Positions 38,179 to 48,500 of a stretch of DNA of 64,000 bases are shown here, one piece after another; position 1 is the stretch's first letter; every line of letters begins with the position of its first letter. The notes beneath the pieces were generated by a model. That model was not told where the DNA came from, searched no databases, and saw only the letters and a list, made by a program, of their open reading frames with translations. Where the stretch lies: positions 2,666,001-2,730,000 of the forward strand of contig NZ_CP158375.1 of NCBI RefSeq assembly GCF_041021955.1. The letters are read 5' to 3'. Source of the stretch: Caulobacter sp. 73W. Its GTDB lineage: Bacteria; Pseudomonadota; Alphaproteobacteria; Caulobacterales; Caulobacteraceae. Made by a program: the position numbers and the translations under genes.

Positions 38179-38751
38179 TCAGCCCTTGTCGGCCAGTCGG
38201 CCGAACAGGGTCTTCAGTTGCGTCTCGCCATGGGGCGCTGGCGTCGGCGCCGGAGCCGGAGCTGCGGCCGGCGTCGGGGCGTAGCGGCGCAACAGGCCGC
38301 CGCCCATCGGGGCCGCCGGCTTGGCCGGGAACAGGGGCACGGGCGCAGCAGCCGCGACGATGGCGGGCGCAGCCAAGACTTCCGCCTGAGCGGTGATCAC
38401 CGGCGCGCTCTCCGTGACTGGAGCGGCTTCCACCTTCGCCTCGTTCAACGGTGCGAGCACGAGCTCTTCCTTGGCGTTCTCGGCGACCGGAATCGAGAAG
38501 CCCTGGAAGACGCGCTGACGGATGCTGGCGATCACCTTGCGGGCGCCATAGGCCCGCTCGGGCTCGGGTTCCGGCTCGACCTCGATCGGTTCGAACTCTT
38601 CTTCGATCTGGGTGGCGATCACGGGAAGGGGCGCCAGGACGTCCAGCTGGGATTCGTCCACGGCTTCGACGTCTCCGAGGTTGTCGAAGACCTGATAGGG
38701 CAGATCAACTTGGTTGATCTTCAGGAAGAGTCCGCGGACGTCGTTGACCAT
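38179..38751 (-). CDS. BcsR/BcsP-like cellulose biosynthesis accessory protein
   Basis: A 190-residue protein ending the cellulose operon. Its N-terminus (DVRGLFLKINQVDLPYQVFD, residues about 4-23) matches the short BcsR/BcsP pattern D(I/V)xxLFxx(I/L)...YQx(F/I). An acidic stretch (EEEFEPIEVEPEPEPE), a short conserved-looking patch (RQRVFQGFSIPV) and a long Ala/Pro-rich tail follow. It ends with GETQLKTLFGRLADKG, a small helix that could be a second docking element. No catalytic features; probably an adaptor or localisation factor for the synthase. The assignment is from a weak motif plus context. Confidence 0.55.
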   Translation of the reverse strand: MVNDVRGLFLKINQVDLPYQVFDNLGDVEAVDESQLDVLAPLPVIATQIEEEFEPIEVEPEPEPERAYGARKVIASIRQRVFQGFSIPVAENAKEELVLAPLNEAKVEAAPVTESAPVITAQAEVLAAPAIVAAAAPVPLFPAKPAAPMGGGLLRRYAPTPAAAPAPAPTPAPHGETQLKTLFGRLADKG

Positions 38752-38822
38752 CGTCAAGGCCTTAGCTTAGCCGTGAGAAAGCTAATACCAGACCTTATGC
38801 CACAAGGGACTGCGGCGCAGTG

Positions 38823-39872
38823 TCATAGGCCGATGCGACGCCTTCCCATGTCCTTGCGCGACGCCGCCGCCAGCAACTGCAGGACCGACGAATAGTAGTT
38901 GGGGTCCTCGGCCTTCCACTTGCCGACCCCGTTGTCGGCCATGACCACGGCAGCCACCGCCGCGCCGCCGTTTGACAGGGTGTAAGGGGCGGTCTCGCCC
39001 GTCATCACGTCCACCCAGGCGGGGGGGCGTTTGTCGTCCTTGAAGCCCTTGCGCCAGAAGTCGCTGATCGTGCGGACCTGCCGGCGCTTCTTCTCGCCGC
39101 CCCACACCAGATAGAAGGGCGCGCGGATGGCGTCGAAGCTGAAGCGCGGCTGGCGGCCGGCGGCGGGCGCCAGTCGGCCGTCGACGCCGATGAACACCCA
39201 GTCCGACGGCAGGGCGCTTTCTCCGAACAGGGCGAGATCCGCCAACTCGAGCCCGCCGGCGATCACCGCGTGCCAGGGGCCCTGCGGATCGCGGTCGGCG
39301 AACAGCTTCAGGGCGGGCAGGACGAAGTAGGAGGGGTTGTAGATCACACCCTCGGCGCTGGCGAAGCCCTCCAGCCCCGGCAGCAGCACTGAGCGGCCCG
39401 CGATCTGCGCCACCAGTCCGCGTCCGATGGCCCCGCGGATGTCGGCGCTGGCCCGGGCGTAGTCCTCGTTGCGCCAGCGGTCGGCGGCGCGCAGCAGGGC
39501 CCAGGCTATGAAGATGTCGCCATCGGTGGCGTTGTTGGGATCGGTGACGGGCGGCTGGGCGGCGGGATCATAACGCCAGCTGAACAGCCGCACGTCCGAT
39601 CGAGCCAGGTTGGTGTTGGTCCAGGCCCACACGCGGTCGAAGGTCTCGCGATCCTCGTGCGCCTCGGCCAGCAACATGGCCCAGCCCTGGCCTTCGGTAT
39701 GGCTGATGCCCCCATTTCCGTTGTCCACCACGCGGCCGTCCGGCTGCAGGTAGCGGGTCTTGAAACCGTCCCAGGTCTCGCCTTCCTCGGCGCAGGCGCT
39801 CGCGGGCAGGATCATGGCGAGGCTCGCGGCCGCCACGAAGGCGCGTCGATCTGGGTGAACACGGGTCTTCAT
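38823..39872 (-). CDS. bcsZ: Cellulose-synthase-associated endoglucanase BcsZ (GH8)
   Basis: A 349-residue GH8 glucanase. The signal peptide has a twin-arginine-like DRRAFVAAASL, cleaved near residue 28. The probable catalytic acid is E60 in SHTEGQGWAM, and the aspartate pair lies in NNATDGDIFIAWAL; FSFDAIRAPFYLVWG is also typical of BcsZ. It trims nascent glucan in the periplasm and is needed for normal cellulose output in several species. Lies 33 bases after bcsD. Confidence 0.9.
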   Translation of the reverse strand: MKTRVHPDRRAFVAAASLAMILPASACAEEGETWDGFKTRYLQPDGRVVDNGNGGISHTEGQGWAMLLAEAHEDRETFDRVWAWTNTNLARSDVRLFSWRYDPAAQPPVTDPNNATDGDIFIAWALLRAADRWRNEDYARASADIRGAIGRGLVAQIAGRSVLLPGLEGFASAEGVIYNPSYFVLPALKLFADRDPQGPWHAVIAGGLELADLALFGESALPSDWVFIGVDGRLAPAAGRQPRFSFDAIRAPFYLVWGGEKKRRQVRTISDFWRKGFKDDKRPPAWVDVMTGETAPYTLSNGGAAVAAVVMADNGVGKWKAEDPNYYSSVLQLLAAASRKDMGRRRIGL

Positions 39873-39905
39873 GAGGCCTTCGATGACATCTTGTGCTGGC
39901 CGGCG

Positions 39906-40400
39906 CTAGACGCCGTGGAACAGCTCCAGCGGCTCGGCGCTGTCGCTGACCCTCAGGGTCTTGTCGATGGGGCTGCCCTGGGCCTGGAGCCAGACCGTGT
40001 AGACGCCTTCCAGGACCGAGGCCCAGGCCGACTGCCAGATCTTGTCGTCCGCGCCGCTGGCCACGTCGGGATAGGCGCCGTGCAGGATGCGCACGCCGTC
40101 GGCGACGGCGTTCAGCCGCACCCAGCCCCAGTCCATCTCGGCCCATACCCGGTTCATGGCGGCTTCCAGCTCTTCCAGGGTCTCGACCTTGGTCAGGGGC
40201 GTGGCCTGGGCCATGCGGCGGCCCACCTGGCGCATGAAGTTGCGCACCTCTTCCGGATCGGCGCCGCTATGCAGTTCGCCCAGCAGGGCCGACAGGAAGC
40301 CGCGCCACTGCGGGCTGCGCTGGCGCTGGGTCCGGCGATAGTAGGTCAGGTCGGCGGACTGTACGTCCTTGTCGTTCATCCACGGAGTGGGGGTCTTCAT
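39906..40400 (-). CDS. bcsD: Cellulose synthase subunit BcsD
   Basis: A 164-residue protein matching BcsD in length and key segments (EEVRNFMRQVGRRMAQATPL, WGWVRLNAVADGVRILH, SAWASVLEGVYTVWLQAQG). In Komagataeibacter BcsD forms periplasmic octamers that help pack glucan chains into crystalline ribbons. It overlaps bcsC by ATGA. Similarity is by pattern and context. Confidence 0.8.
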   Translation of the reverse strand: MKTPTPWMNDKDVQSADLTYYRRTQRQRSPQWRGFLSALLGELHSGADPEEVRNFMRQVGRRMAQATPLTKVETLEELEAAMNRVWAEMDWGWVRLNAVADGVRILHGAYPDVASGADDKIWQSAWASVLEGVYTVWLQAQGSPIDKTLRVSDSAEPLELFHGV

Positions 40401-43400
40401 CGTGGGCCTCCGATCGCCTGGCGGATGTAGAGCCCGACCTTGGTCTCACTGTACTCGCCGAAATTGTCGAAACTCAAAGCCCCGCCGAAGGTTGTCGTCG
40501 GGGTGAATTTATAGTCGATGGCCGCGCGGCCGTTGATGCCGAAGCCGCTGCGGCTGCTGCCCGAGAAGCCGCGCCGAACGTCCTGGTCCTGGGCCGAGAT
40601 GGCGTTCTGCGCCCCTTGCAGGGTCGGATCGGTGGGGAAGTAGTCGCGCGAGGACTGGCTATAGGTCTGATAGCCAGGCGTGGCGCGCAGCTCGCCGCCC
40701 CAGCGGTCGCCCTGCACCTTCCAGCTCATGGGGAAGGCGATGGCGGTGAACTGCTGCGGGCTGAAATAGCCGCCGTTGCCGTACGAGAAGACGTTCTGGT
40801 TGTTGTCGTAGCTCTGCAGGTTCAGGTTCGCGCCTAGCTGCACCACCTGGCGCGTGCTGACATACGGGCGGATATAGCCGCCGACGTTGAACTGCAGGCT
40901 CTCGTTCTCTTCGACCAGACGGCCGTCGTACTTGCTGGCCGAGGCGTCGGCGTAGAAGCCCATCTTGCCGCGCTCATAGGCGACGCCCACACCGGCGGTG
41001 TTGCGCATCACCTGGCCCCAGCGGCGGCCGGTCAGCGGATCACGCGAGCTGGCGTAGGAGGTGACGCTGTCGGTCACCGGCCGGCGCTCGATCCACACGC
41101 GCGGACGCAGGCCACCGATGTTGGGCTCCACGCTCAGGCCGCCGGTCATTTCCGGCGGCTTGGCGAAGCCGACCGGAGTGACCCCGATATCCACCTTCAG
41201 CCCGTCGACCTCGTAGGCGACCTCGGCGGCGACGCCGGCGGCCGTATGCGGGTTCGGGCGACGAAGAACCGGCGGGGTGACGCCGGAGATCGTGTCGCGC
41301 GCCACCGACAGCGGATTGCTGCCGAACCGCTGCAAGCTCTCGTCGGTCGGCGTGCCGGCGTCCAGCGACACCGGGTTCAAGGTGGCGCTCAGGCGGCCGC
41401 GGCCGAAGGGCGAGATCGATCCTCCGACCTTGGCCGACAGCTCGTTCAGTTGGCTGAGGCCCGCCTCGCCGCTGCGGGCGCGGAAGTCGACGCTGGCGTC
41501 AACGCGCGGGGCGATGGTCTCGGACAGGTCGGCGATCTGGCGGTCGATGGACTGCAGCACGCCGTCCCGCGCCGGGGCGCGCGGCAGCAGCGGATTCACC
41601 GGCGTCGGCAGGGCGCCGTAGCCGCCGACCGGCGGGGTGTTCTGATAGACCTGCGGCTGCACCGGATAGGAGGGCAGGTTCGTCGACGGATAGACGTAAG
41701 GCGGCGTGTAGACCGGGGCCGTGAAGTTCGGCGCTGGCGGGGCCGGAGCCAGCATCGACGGCACGGTGGGATAGTACGGCGCCGACAGGGCCGGGGCCTG
41801 GTACGTCGGATAGGTCGGTGCGGTGTAGGTCTGCTGCGGCGCGACCGGGGCCGGATAGGTCCGCGCCGGCGCCGCCCTGCGGACGGGCGCGGTTGTGCGG
41901 GCCTTGGGCTTGGCGGCGGTGGTCGTGCGCGGCCTGGCCGGCGTGGTCGTCCGCGCGGGCGCCGGCTGCTGCGGCGCCTGATAGGTCGGGGCCTGGTAAG
42001 TCTGATAGGCAGGCGGCGCATAGACCGTCGGCGCCTGATAGGCGGGCGCGGCCTGATAGGTCTGCGGCGGATAGATCGGCGCGGGATAGGTGGGGGCCGG
42101 CTGGATCAGCGGCGCCTGGGTCGGATAGCTCGGGCCATAGGTCGGCGTGGCCGGCGTCGCATAGGTCGGCGCGGCGTAGGTCGGAGCCGTATAGGCCGGG
42201 GCCTGTTGGTAGACCTGCCCCTGATAGGCGGGCGCCTGCTGATAAGTCGGCGCCTGATAGCCCGGGGCCGCGTAGTACGGCGCGGTCTGCATCGGCGCGT
42301 CGGCGCGCGGGGCGGCCTGCTGCGTGGTCGGATAAAGCGGCGTATTGCGCGCCGGCTGCTGCTGCTGGATCGGCGGCAGATAGGTCTGCGCCTGATAGCC
42401 GGGCTGCGGCGCGGGCGAGGGGTAGCTGGGGTTGGCGTAGGTCGGGGCGGCCGCCGGGGCCTGATAGCCGGTCGACGGATAGCTCTGGGCCTGCGGATAG
42501 ATCGGGCTCTGGCCGGACGGGTTCAGGGCCGCGGGGGTCTGGGCCTGGGCCAGCAGGAACGGCTCGGCGAAGGCCGGCGTCTCCATGAAGTTGGCGTTGA
42601 CCGCGTATTCCTGCGACGCCGGCGCCGACGGCTCGGGGCTCCAGGCGACCTGGGTCACAACGGGCGTGTCGTTGAACGCGGTCTGCACGGCCGGCTGCGC
42701 GAAGCTGGCGGGCAGCATGTAGCCCGGGATGTAGGGCTGCACGGCCTGGGTCGGCGGCTGCATCAACGGCACAGGCTGGGTCGGGACCGGCTGATACGGC
42801 GTGAACACGGCGGGCGAGCCGCTGCGGAACGGGTTCGAGCCCAGGGCGCCGCTCGGCGTTTGGTACGGCGAGGCCGGCACCGGCGCGACGCCGGTATAGA
42901 GCGACGGGCCGATCGGCACGCCCTGGCGCTCGCGCAGCACGCGGGCCGTCTCCAGCGCCTTGATGGCGGCGCTCTTGTCGCCGCTCGACTGCTCGATGCG
43001 GGCGGCGATCAGATACAGGTTCGGATCACCCGGCGTGCGCTGCATGGCGACGCGCAGCATTTCCTTGGCGCGCGAGGTGTCGCCCCGCGCCACCGCCGCC
43101 TCGAGCACCCCGTTGAAGGCCTCGGGGTCGTTCGGGTTCATGCGCAGCAGGGTGTCGTAGACCTGTCCCGCCTGGGCGGTCATGCCGCCGGACTGGTAAA
43201 GCCGCGCCAGGCCCGACAGCAGGCGCGTGTCGTTCGGAGCCGAGGCGAAGGCGTTGGACAGCACGTCGAACGCCTGGGCGTAGTCGCCGGCCAGGCGCAG
43301 GCGGTCCGATCGCTCATAGCCCAGGGTCGCCACCAAACCGGACATGCCTTGACGGCCAGAGGGCGTGTTTGCCGCCGGCGTCGCGCCGATCTGGCGGATC

Positions 43401-45514
43401 AGGGCGGCGGCCTCGGCGTCGCGGCCAGACCGCGCCAGCACCGAGACGAAGCCGCCATAGGCCGCCGGGTCCGCGCCGACGGCGCCGGAGGTCAGGATGC
43501 GCTGAGCCAGGTTGATCGCCTGGGGCTTGTCGCCCAGGTCGTACAGGGCGTCGGCGATGGAGCCCTGGACGCCGACCGGCATGTTCGGCCTCGCCAGCAG
43601 CTCGCGCAGCAGGGTCAGCGCCTCGGCGTTGCGGCCGCTGGTCCGCAGGTCCTTGGCCTGCTGGATGGCGGTGTCGAGATAGAGCTGGCCCGCCAGCTCG
43701 TTCAGGGCCGGGGTGCGCGCCTGCGGATGGATGCGCGACAGCAGGGCGTAGGCCTCGGCCGAACGGCCCTGCTGCTGGGCGAACAGAGCGGCGGCGTTCA
43801 GCCCCTCGACCGTCGTGCTCTGGGCCAGCATGGCCATCAGGCCCTCGGCCGCCGGCCCCTGACCCTGGCTGACCAGGAAGCGGGCGAAGTCGTAGCGGAT
43901 CCACGGATCGGTCGGGTCCGCCGCCAGCGCCGCCTCGAAGCTGGCGTAGGCCGAGGAATAGTCGCCGCCGGCCAGGAACTGCTGGGCCTTGGCGTGCTCG
44001 ATCCGGGCGCGGGTGTCGTTCAGCGGGCCGGGCGTGCGGTCCACCGTGGCGCGGGCCAACTGCTCGGCCTCGGCGAAGCGGTTCAGGCGCAGCAGCGCCT
44101 CGATCAGGCCGGCCTGGGCGTCGGTGCTGTTGCGGTTGGCGGCCAGCACCTGGCGATAGGCCTGCTCGGCCTCGGCGTTGCGGCCGGAGCGCAGGAAGAT
44201 GTCGGCCAGCAGTTGCTGGGCCAGGGCACGGTCCTTGAACGAACCGGAGGCGAGCGGACGCGCCAGGCGCTCGGCCTGGGCCACATCGCCGCGCGCCGCG
44301 GCCGCCTGCGCGGCGCGCAGGTCGCCGAAGAAGGTCGCCGTCCCCAGCGCTTCGGTCCAGCGGCCGCGGTTGGCCGGCGCGGCGCGGATGGCGCGCTGCA
44401 GGAAGGTCTTGGCCTCGGTGAAGTTCTCCCGGCGCAGGCGCACCAGGCCGACGCCGCCTAGGGCGTCGGAGTTGCCGGCGCGGATGCGCAGGGCCGACTG
44501 GAAGTTCGCCTCTGCGGTCTGCAGATCGCCACGCTCAAGCGCCGCGAAGCCCTGGGTGCGGTAGGGCGCGCCACGGTCGACCGGGGCGGCGGGCGTCGCC
44601 GCGCGCTGCTGTGCGGCGTTGCGCGCGGCCGTCTCGCGAGCGGCGGTCTCGCGGGCGGTGTTGTTGTTGATCTGCGCGACCTTGGCGCTGACTTCCGCGT
44701 CGGCGCCCGTGCGCAGGAAGTCTTCGTAGAGCGGCAGGTCGGCGGGCCGGCTGCCCATCCACAGCAGGGCCTGGCGCCACGAGGCGCGGGCCTGGCCGGC
44801 CACGGCCCCGCCGTCGCGCGACAGGCGCGACAGCTGCGAGATCCCCTCGCGGCGGGTGGATTCCTGATAGGTCAGGGCCTGGCCCAAGGCCAGGGCCACG
44901 GCCTTGTCGTTGGGCCGCTCGCGCAGCAGGGCTTCCAGCCCGCGCCGACCCTCGGCCGCGCTCTCCGAAACCCCCGACAGAGTTCGATAGTACTCGAGGC
45001 GATAGGCGGCCTGCGGTTTGCCGTCCGGGAACGCCTTGCGATAGGCGCGCACCGCTCCGGTGGTGTCGCCGGCCCGCGCCAGGCGGCGGGCTTCGGCCAC
45101 TTCCGGGGTCGCTCCGCCGCGCGCCGCGTTGGCGGTGGCCACCGTGCCGCTGCCGGCCCGGACCTGCGACAGGGAGGCCAGGCGCGAATCGTTCGGCGCG
45201 ACGCTGCGCAGGCGGTCGGTCCAGCGCTTGGCCGCGTCCTGATTGCCGTCTTCAGCGGCGTAGCGCGCCAGGGCGGCCAGGGTGTCGGCGCTGCGCGGAT
45301 TGGCGGTCAGGGCGCGGTTCAGCGCTTGCTCGGCAAGGTCCTTGCGGCCCCGTTCACGCCAGAACGTCGCCTGTTTCAGCAGGGCGTCGACGGCCTGGGT
45401 CGTGCTCTGCGCCTCGACGGCGCTGGGCATGATCAGGGCGGCCGCCGTCGCGGCGGCCACGGCGCCGGCGGTCAGGGTCGCCGCGGGACCTAGCTTGGAC
45501 GAGCGCCGGGTCAT
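40397..45514 (-). CDS. bcsC: Cellulose export protein BcsC (TPR plus outer-membrane barrel) with a long Tyr/Pro-rich linker
   Basis: A 1705-residue protein, longer than the usual 1150-1300. A signal peptide (about 1-35, ending PSAVEAQ) is followed by many TPRs (about 40-870, DLAEQALNRALTANPRSADT). Then comes a roughly 430-residue linker dominated by Tyr, Pro, Gln and Ala (YQAPTYQAP-type repeats). Last is the BcsC outer-membrane barrel (about 1310-1705, GNGGYFSPQQFTAIAFPMSW). It exports cellulose across periplasm and outer membrane. The start at 45514 overlaps the bcsAB stop (ATGA); the longer frame upstream is in shadow of bcsAB. Confidence 0.9.
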   Translation of the reverse strand: MTRRSSKLGPAATLTAGAVAAATAAALIMPSAVEAQSTTQAVDALLKQATFWRERGRKDLAEQALNRALTANPRSADTLAALARYAAEDGNQDAAKRWTDRLRSVAPNDSRLASLSQVRAGSGTVATANAARGGATPEVAEARRLARAGDTTGAVRAYRKAFPDGKPQAAYRLEYYRTLSGVSESAAEGRRGLEALLRERPNDKAVALALGQALTYQESTRREGISQLSRLSRDGGAVAGQARASWRQALLWMGSRPADLPLYEDFLRTGADAEVSAKVAQINNNTARETAARETAARNAAQQRAATPAAPVDRGAPYRTQGFAALERGDLQTAEANFQSALRIRAGNSDALGGVGLVRLRRENFTEAKTFLQRAIRAAPANRGRWTEALGTATFFGDLRAAQAAAARGDVAQAERLARPLASGSFKDRALAQQLLADIFLRSGRNAEAEQAYRQVLAANRNSTDAQAGLIEALLRLNRFAEAEQLARATVDRTPGPLNDTRARIEHAKAQQFLAGGDYSSAYASFEAALAADPTDPWIRYDFARFLVSQGQGPAAEGLMAMLAQSTTVEGLNAAALFAQQQGRSAEAYALLSRIHPQARTPALNELAGQLYLDTAIQQAKDLRTSGRNAEALTLLRELLARPNMPVGVQGSIADALYDLGDKPQAINLAQRILTSGAVGADPAAYGGFVSVLARSGRDAEAAALIRQIGATPAANTPSGRQGMSGLVATLGYERSDRLRLAGDYAQAFDVLSNAFASAPNDTRLLSGLARLYQSGGMTAQAGQVYDTLLRMNPNDPEAFNGVLEAAVARGDTSRAKEMLRVAMQRTPGDPNLYLIAARIEQSSGDKSAAIKALETARVLRERQGVPIGPSLYTGVAPVPASPYQTPSGALGSNPFRSGSPAVFTPYQPVPTQPVPLMQPPTQAVQPYIPGYMLPASFAQPAVQTAFNDTPVVTQVAWSPEPSAPASQEYAVNANFMETPAFAEPFLLAQAQTPAALNPSGQSPIYPQAQSYPSTGYQAPAAAPTYANPSYPSPAPQPGYQAQTYLPPIQQQQPARNTPLYPTTQQAAPRADAPMQTAPYYAAPGYQAPTYQQAPAYQGQVYQQAPAYTAPTYAAPTYATPATPTYGPSYPTQAPLIQPAPTYPAPIYPPQTYQAAPAYQAPTVYAPPAYQTYQAPTYQAPQQPAPARTTTPARPRTTTAAKPKARTTAPVRRAAPARTYPAPVAPQQTYTAPTYPTYQAPALSAPYYPTVPSMLAPAPPAPNFTAPVYTPPYVYPSTNLPSYPVQPQVYQNTPPVGGYGALPTPVNPLLPRAPARDGVLQSIDRQIADLSETIAPRVDASVDFRARSGEAGLSQLNELSAKVGGSISPFGRGRLSATLNPVSLDAGTPTDESLQRFGSNPLSVARDTISGVTPPVLRRPNPHTAAGVAAEVAYEVDGLKVDIGVTPVGFAKPPEMTGGLSVEPNIGGLRPRVWIERRPVTDSVTSYASSRDPLTGRRWGQVMRNTAGVGVAYERGKMGFYADASASKYDGRLVEENESLQFNVGGYIRPYVSTRQVVQLGANLNLQSYDNNQNVFSYGNGGYFSPQQFTAIAFPMSWKVQGDRWGGELRATPGYQTYSQSSRDYFPTDPTLQGAQNAISAQDQDVRRGFSGSSRSGFGINGRAAIDYKFTPTTTFGGALSFDNFGEYSETKVGLYIRQAIGGPR
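41590..42890 (-). repeat. Low-complexity Tyr/Pro/Gln/Ala repeat region in bcsC
   Basis: Irregular tandem units encoding YQAP, TYAAP, TYPAP and PAYQ variants between the TPR and barrel parts of BcsC (residues about 875-1305). On the + strand it shows as recurring GGCGCCTGATAGG and GGTCGG motifs. Unit length and sequence vary, so it is a degenerate protein-level repeat rather than a clean DNA tandem array. Confidence 0.8.
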
Positions 45515-48500
45515 GGCGCCTCCGTCCGGGCGGCTCGCCGCTGTTCCATCAGCTTGTAGGCCAGGAAGATCGGGGCCGACATGATGATCGCCGCGCCCAC
45601 CAGCGCCAGCGCCAGCATCCACGGGTTACGGGTCAGCCACCACAGCAGGCGCAGCAGATAGGGCAGGTCCCCGGTCCAGAAGATCGGACCGATGCGGAAG
45701 GACGACAGTCCCTGCTCGGTGTCGGCGGTCAGGTCGCCCTGAACCTTGAAGTTCTCGGTCGGATCCGAAAGCTTGGCGACCAGGCTGGGCAGGCTTTCGC
45801 GCTGGTCCGACAGCAGGGCGACCACGACCTTGTCCTTGCCGTAGGGCGAGGCGAAGCTGACCACGCCGGTGAAGCCGCTCTGGCTGACCAGCACTTCGTC
45901 GGCCTTCTTGCGCTCGCCGCCTTCGAGGTTGGCGTTGAACACGGAGAAGGCGCGGGCGATCACCGAGCTCACCCGCAGGCGCAGGCGCGAGCCCTCGGTC
46001 ACGAACGGGGCGTTCTCGAACAGCTCCGGATTGGAGGCGGCGATCGACACCGGGCCGACGATCAGGACGTCCTTGCCCTGCAGCACGCCGCGGTCGGCGT
46101 TGCGGCTGATGTTCAGCTTGGTGGTCGGCGCGCCGGTCATGTCGGCGAAGCGGCCGATCAGCGACATCACCGCTTCCAGTTCTTGGGCGGTCGGCTGGGC
46201 GCTGAGCAGCAGCACGGTTTCCGACAGGTCGGCCATGCGCGTGAACGGGAAGCCCGAATTCACGAAGTAGGCCAGGTTCGGCATGCTGGTGAAGTGGTGG
46301 CCGCCGGTCAGGTCGATGGTGCTGTCCGGATCGATGCCGCTGCGCACGTTGGTCGGCAGCTCGCCCTTGCACTCGCCCAGCTTGTTGGACTTCAGGTCGA
46401 AGAAGAAGCCCATCTGGCCAGGGCCCGACAGCAGGTAGGGCGGCAGGGCCAGGGACTGCTCCTTCTGGGTGAAGAAGCCCGGGATGCGATCCAGGAAGTG
46501 GGCGCCGGCGCCGCGGCCGTCGGTGTGCAGCGAGCGCAGGTACTGGCCGTTCAGCGACACGTCGAGGCGCGAGTTGCGAAGGTCGATCCACGAGCCTTCC
46601 GGGAAGCGGTAGCGCAGGCGCAGGGGCGCGCCGCCGGTCGGCCACAGGAACAGGTCGGGGGCGACGCGGAAGTCCACCTGCAGCGGGGCCGGGGTCAGAC
46701 CCAGGGCCTGCAGCTTCTGCTGGTCGACCATCTCGCCGAACCGCACCGGACGGTCCATGCGCACCCAGCGCGGAGCGTCGTATGGCGCGCGGTCACGCAG
46801 GCGCGGCGCGCCGACCTGGGCGTAGGCGCCCTTCAGGCCGACCGAGCCGACGGCCAGGTTCTGGCCCGCCTGGCGCAGTTCGGCGTCATTGCGGCCCATG
46901 ACCAGCAGCAGCGAGCTGGTGGGATCGTTCGGATTGGGGACCACGGCCAGGGTCGGGCCGTTGATGGCCGGCAGGAACAGGCCGGGGATCTGCTGGCCCG
47001 AGGTGGCGAAGATCACGCCCTCGCCGCTCGGCAAGCCGCCGATCTGCACGGGGAAGCGGAAGCCGCGATAGCCGGCCGCCAGGCCGAAGTAAGAGGCCGC
47101 GCCCGCCGCCGCCTGGATCGCGCCGTCGCCCGGATTGCCGGCGAACACGAAGGGCAGGGTCAGGCCGCCGACGCCCGCCTCGTAGAAGGGCGAGGGCAGG
47201 CGCGCCAGGTCCGGCTGGGCCGGCAGGCGTTGGAAGGTCACCGCCAGGGTGGTGCGCACATTGCTGATGTTGGCCCACAGCGACGAGTGCAGCGGATCCT
47301 CGCATCCGCGGGTGTAGTGGCCGGCGAAGCGCAGGTTCAGGCGGTTCTTCGGCAGGAACAGGGCCGGGTTCACCGGCATCTGGACGGTCAGGTTGTTGGC
47401 CGTCTCGCGCGGCAGGACGACCGAGCCGATGACCTCGTCATTGATGGCCACGGTCAGCTGCGACAGGTCGGGCAGCATCACCGGGGAATAGGCGAAGTTG
47501 ATGGTCAGGGTGGCGGACACCGCCACCTCGTCCGTGCGCAGGTCGAACGGGATGCCGGCCTGGCCGTCGGTGCCGCGCAGGCGCAGCGGCTGGGCCACGC
47601 CCATGTCCTGCAGGGTGTAGACCACCTGGCGCAGGCCGCCGGTCGAGGTCGGGGCGGCGGGCGCTTCGGCGATGGCGGCGTCGGTGGCCAGAGCGGCGGA
47701 GGTCGGGGCGGCCGGCGTCTGGGCCTTGGCCGAGGGAGCAAAGGTGGTCGCCGCCAGAACCGCCGCGGCGGCGATGACGCCCGTGCGGATCGAGCGTTCG
47801 ACCAGGACACGACCACGCACGCGGGCCTCCAGATCTTTCAGGCGCCACCAGAACAGCAGGCTGGCGCTGGCGCGGCACAGGTCCGCGAACGAGGCGAAGG
47901 GGTTGGCCGACGGGGTGGAGCCGTGCGGCTGCCAGGCGTCGGCGCGGCCCATCACGGCGGTGACCAGGGCGCGGCGCTTGCCCAGCGGCATGGCCTGGAA
48001 CTGCACGCGGATGGCGTCCTCGCCGCTGATGATGGCGGCCGGGAAGGAGACCATGCGGGCGCCGCACAGCAGGTCCACGCCGGTCAGTTCGCGGCCGGCG
48101 ATGTCGAGACCGGCTGGCCACTTCACCGACAGGCCGCCCATGGACACGTCGGTGGTCTCGCTTTCGACCGCCAAGCCGTCGGCGAAACGCAGAATGACCG
48201 GCAGAACCGCGTCCACCCGGACGAAATTGCGCACCTGACGCGTCTCCCGGCCCACCGCCAGGGCGGTCAGCAGGATCAGGACGCTGAACATCGACCAGGC
48301 GGTGTTCAGCAGCAGGGTGCCGAGCTGCACGTCGAAGCGCTCAGGCCAGAAAAGGCGTGCGAAACCGCTGGAAACACCAGCCACGAGCAGGAAAACGACC
48401 GCGATGTGGGGCCACATCAGGCGGTAGTCGAAGTAGCCGTGCTCGAGCAGGCCGCCCTTTTCAGTCACGTTGAACTTGCCCTTCTTCGGGTCGAAAATCG

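Noticed and set aside
41590..42890. CRISPR-like repeats in the bcsC linker
   Set aside because: Units are irregular in length and sequence, in frame with a coding region, and encode a Tyr/Pro repeat; there are no unique spacers and no cas genes.
41246..44461. A 1071-codon open frame antisense to bcsC
   Set aside because: Arg/Gly-rich translation without any domain; it mirrors the repetitive linker and TPR coding of bcsC.
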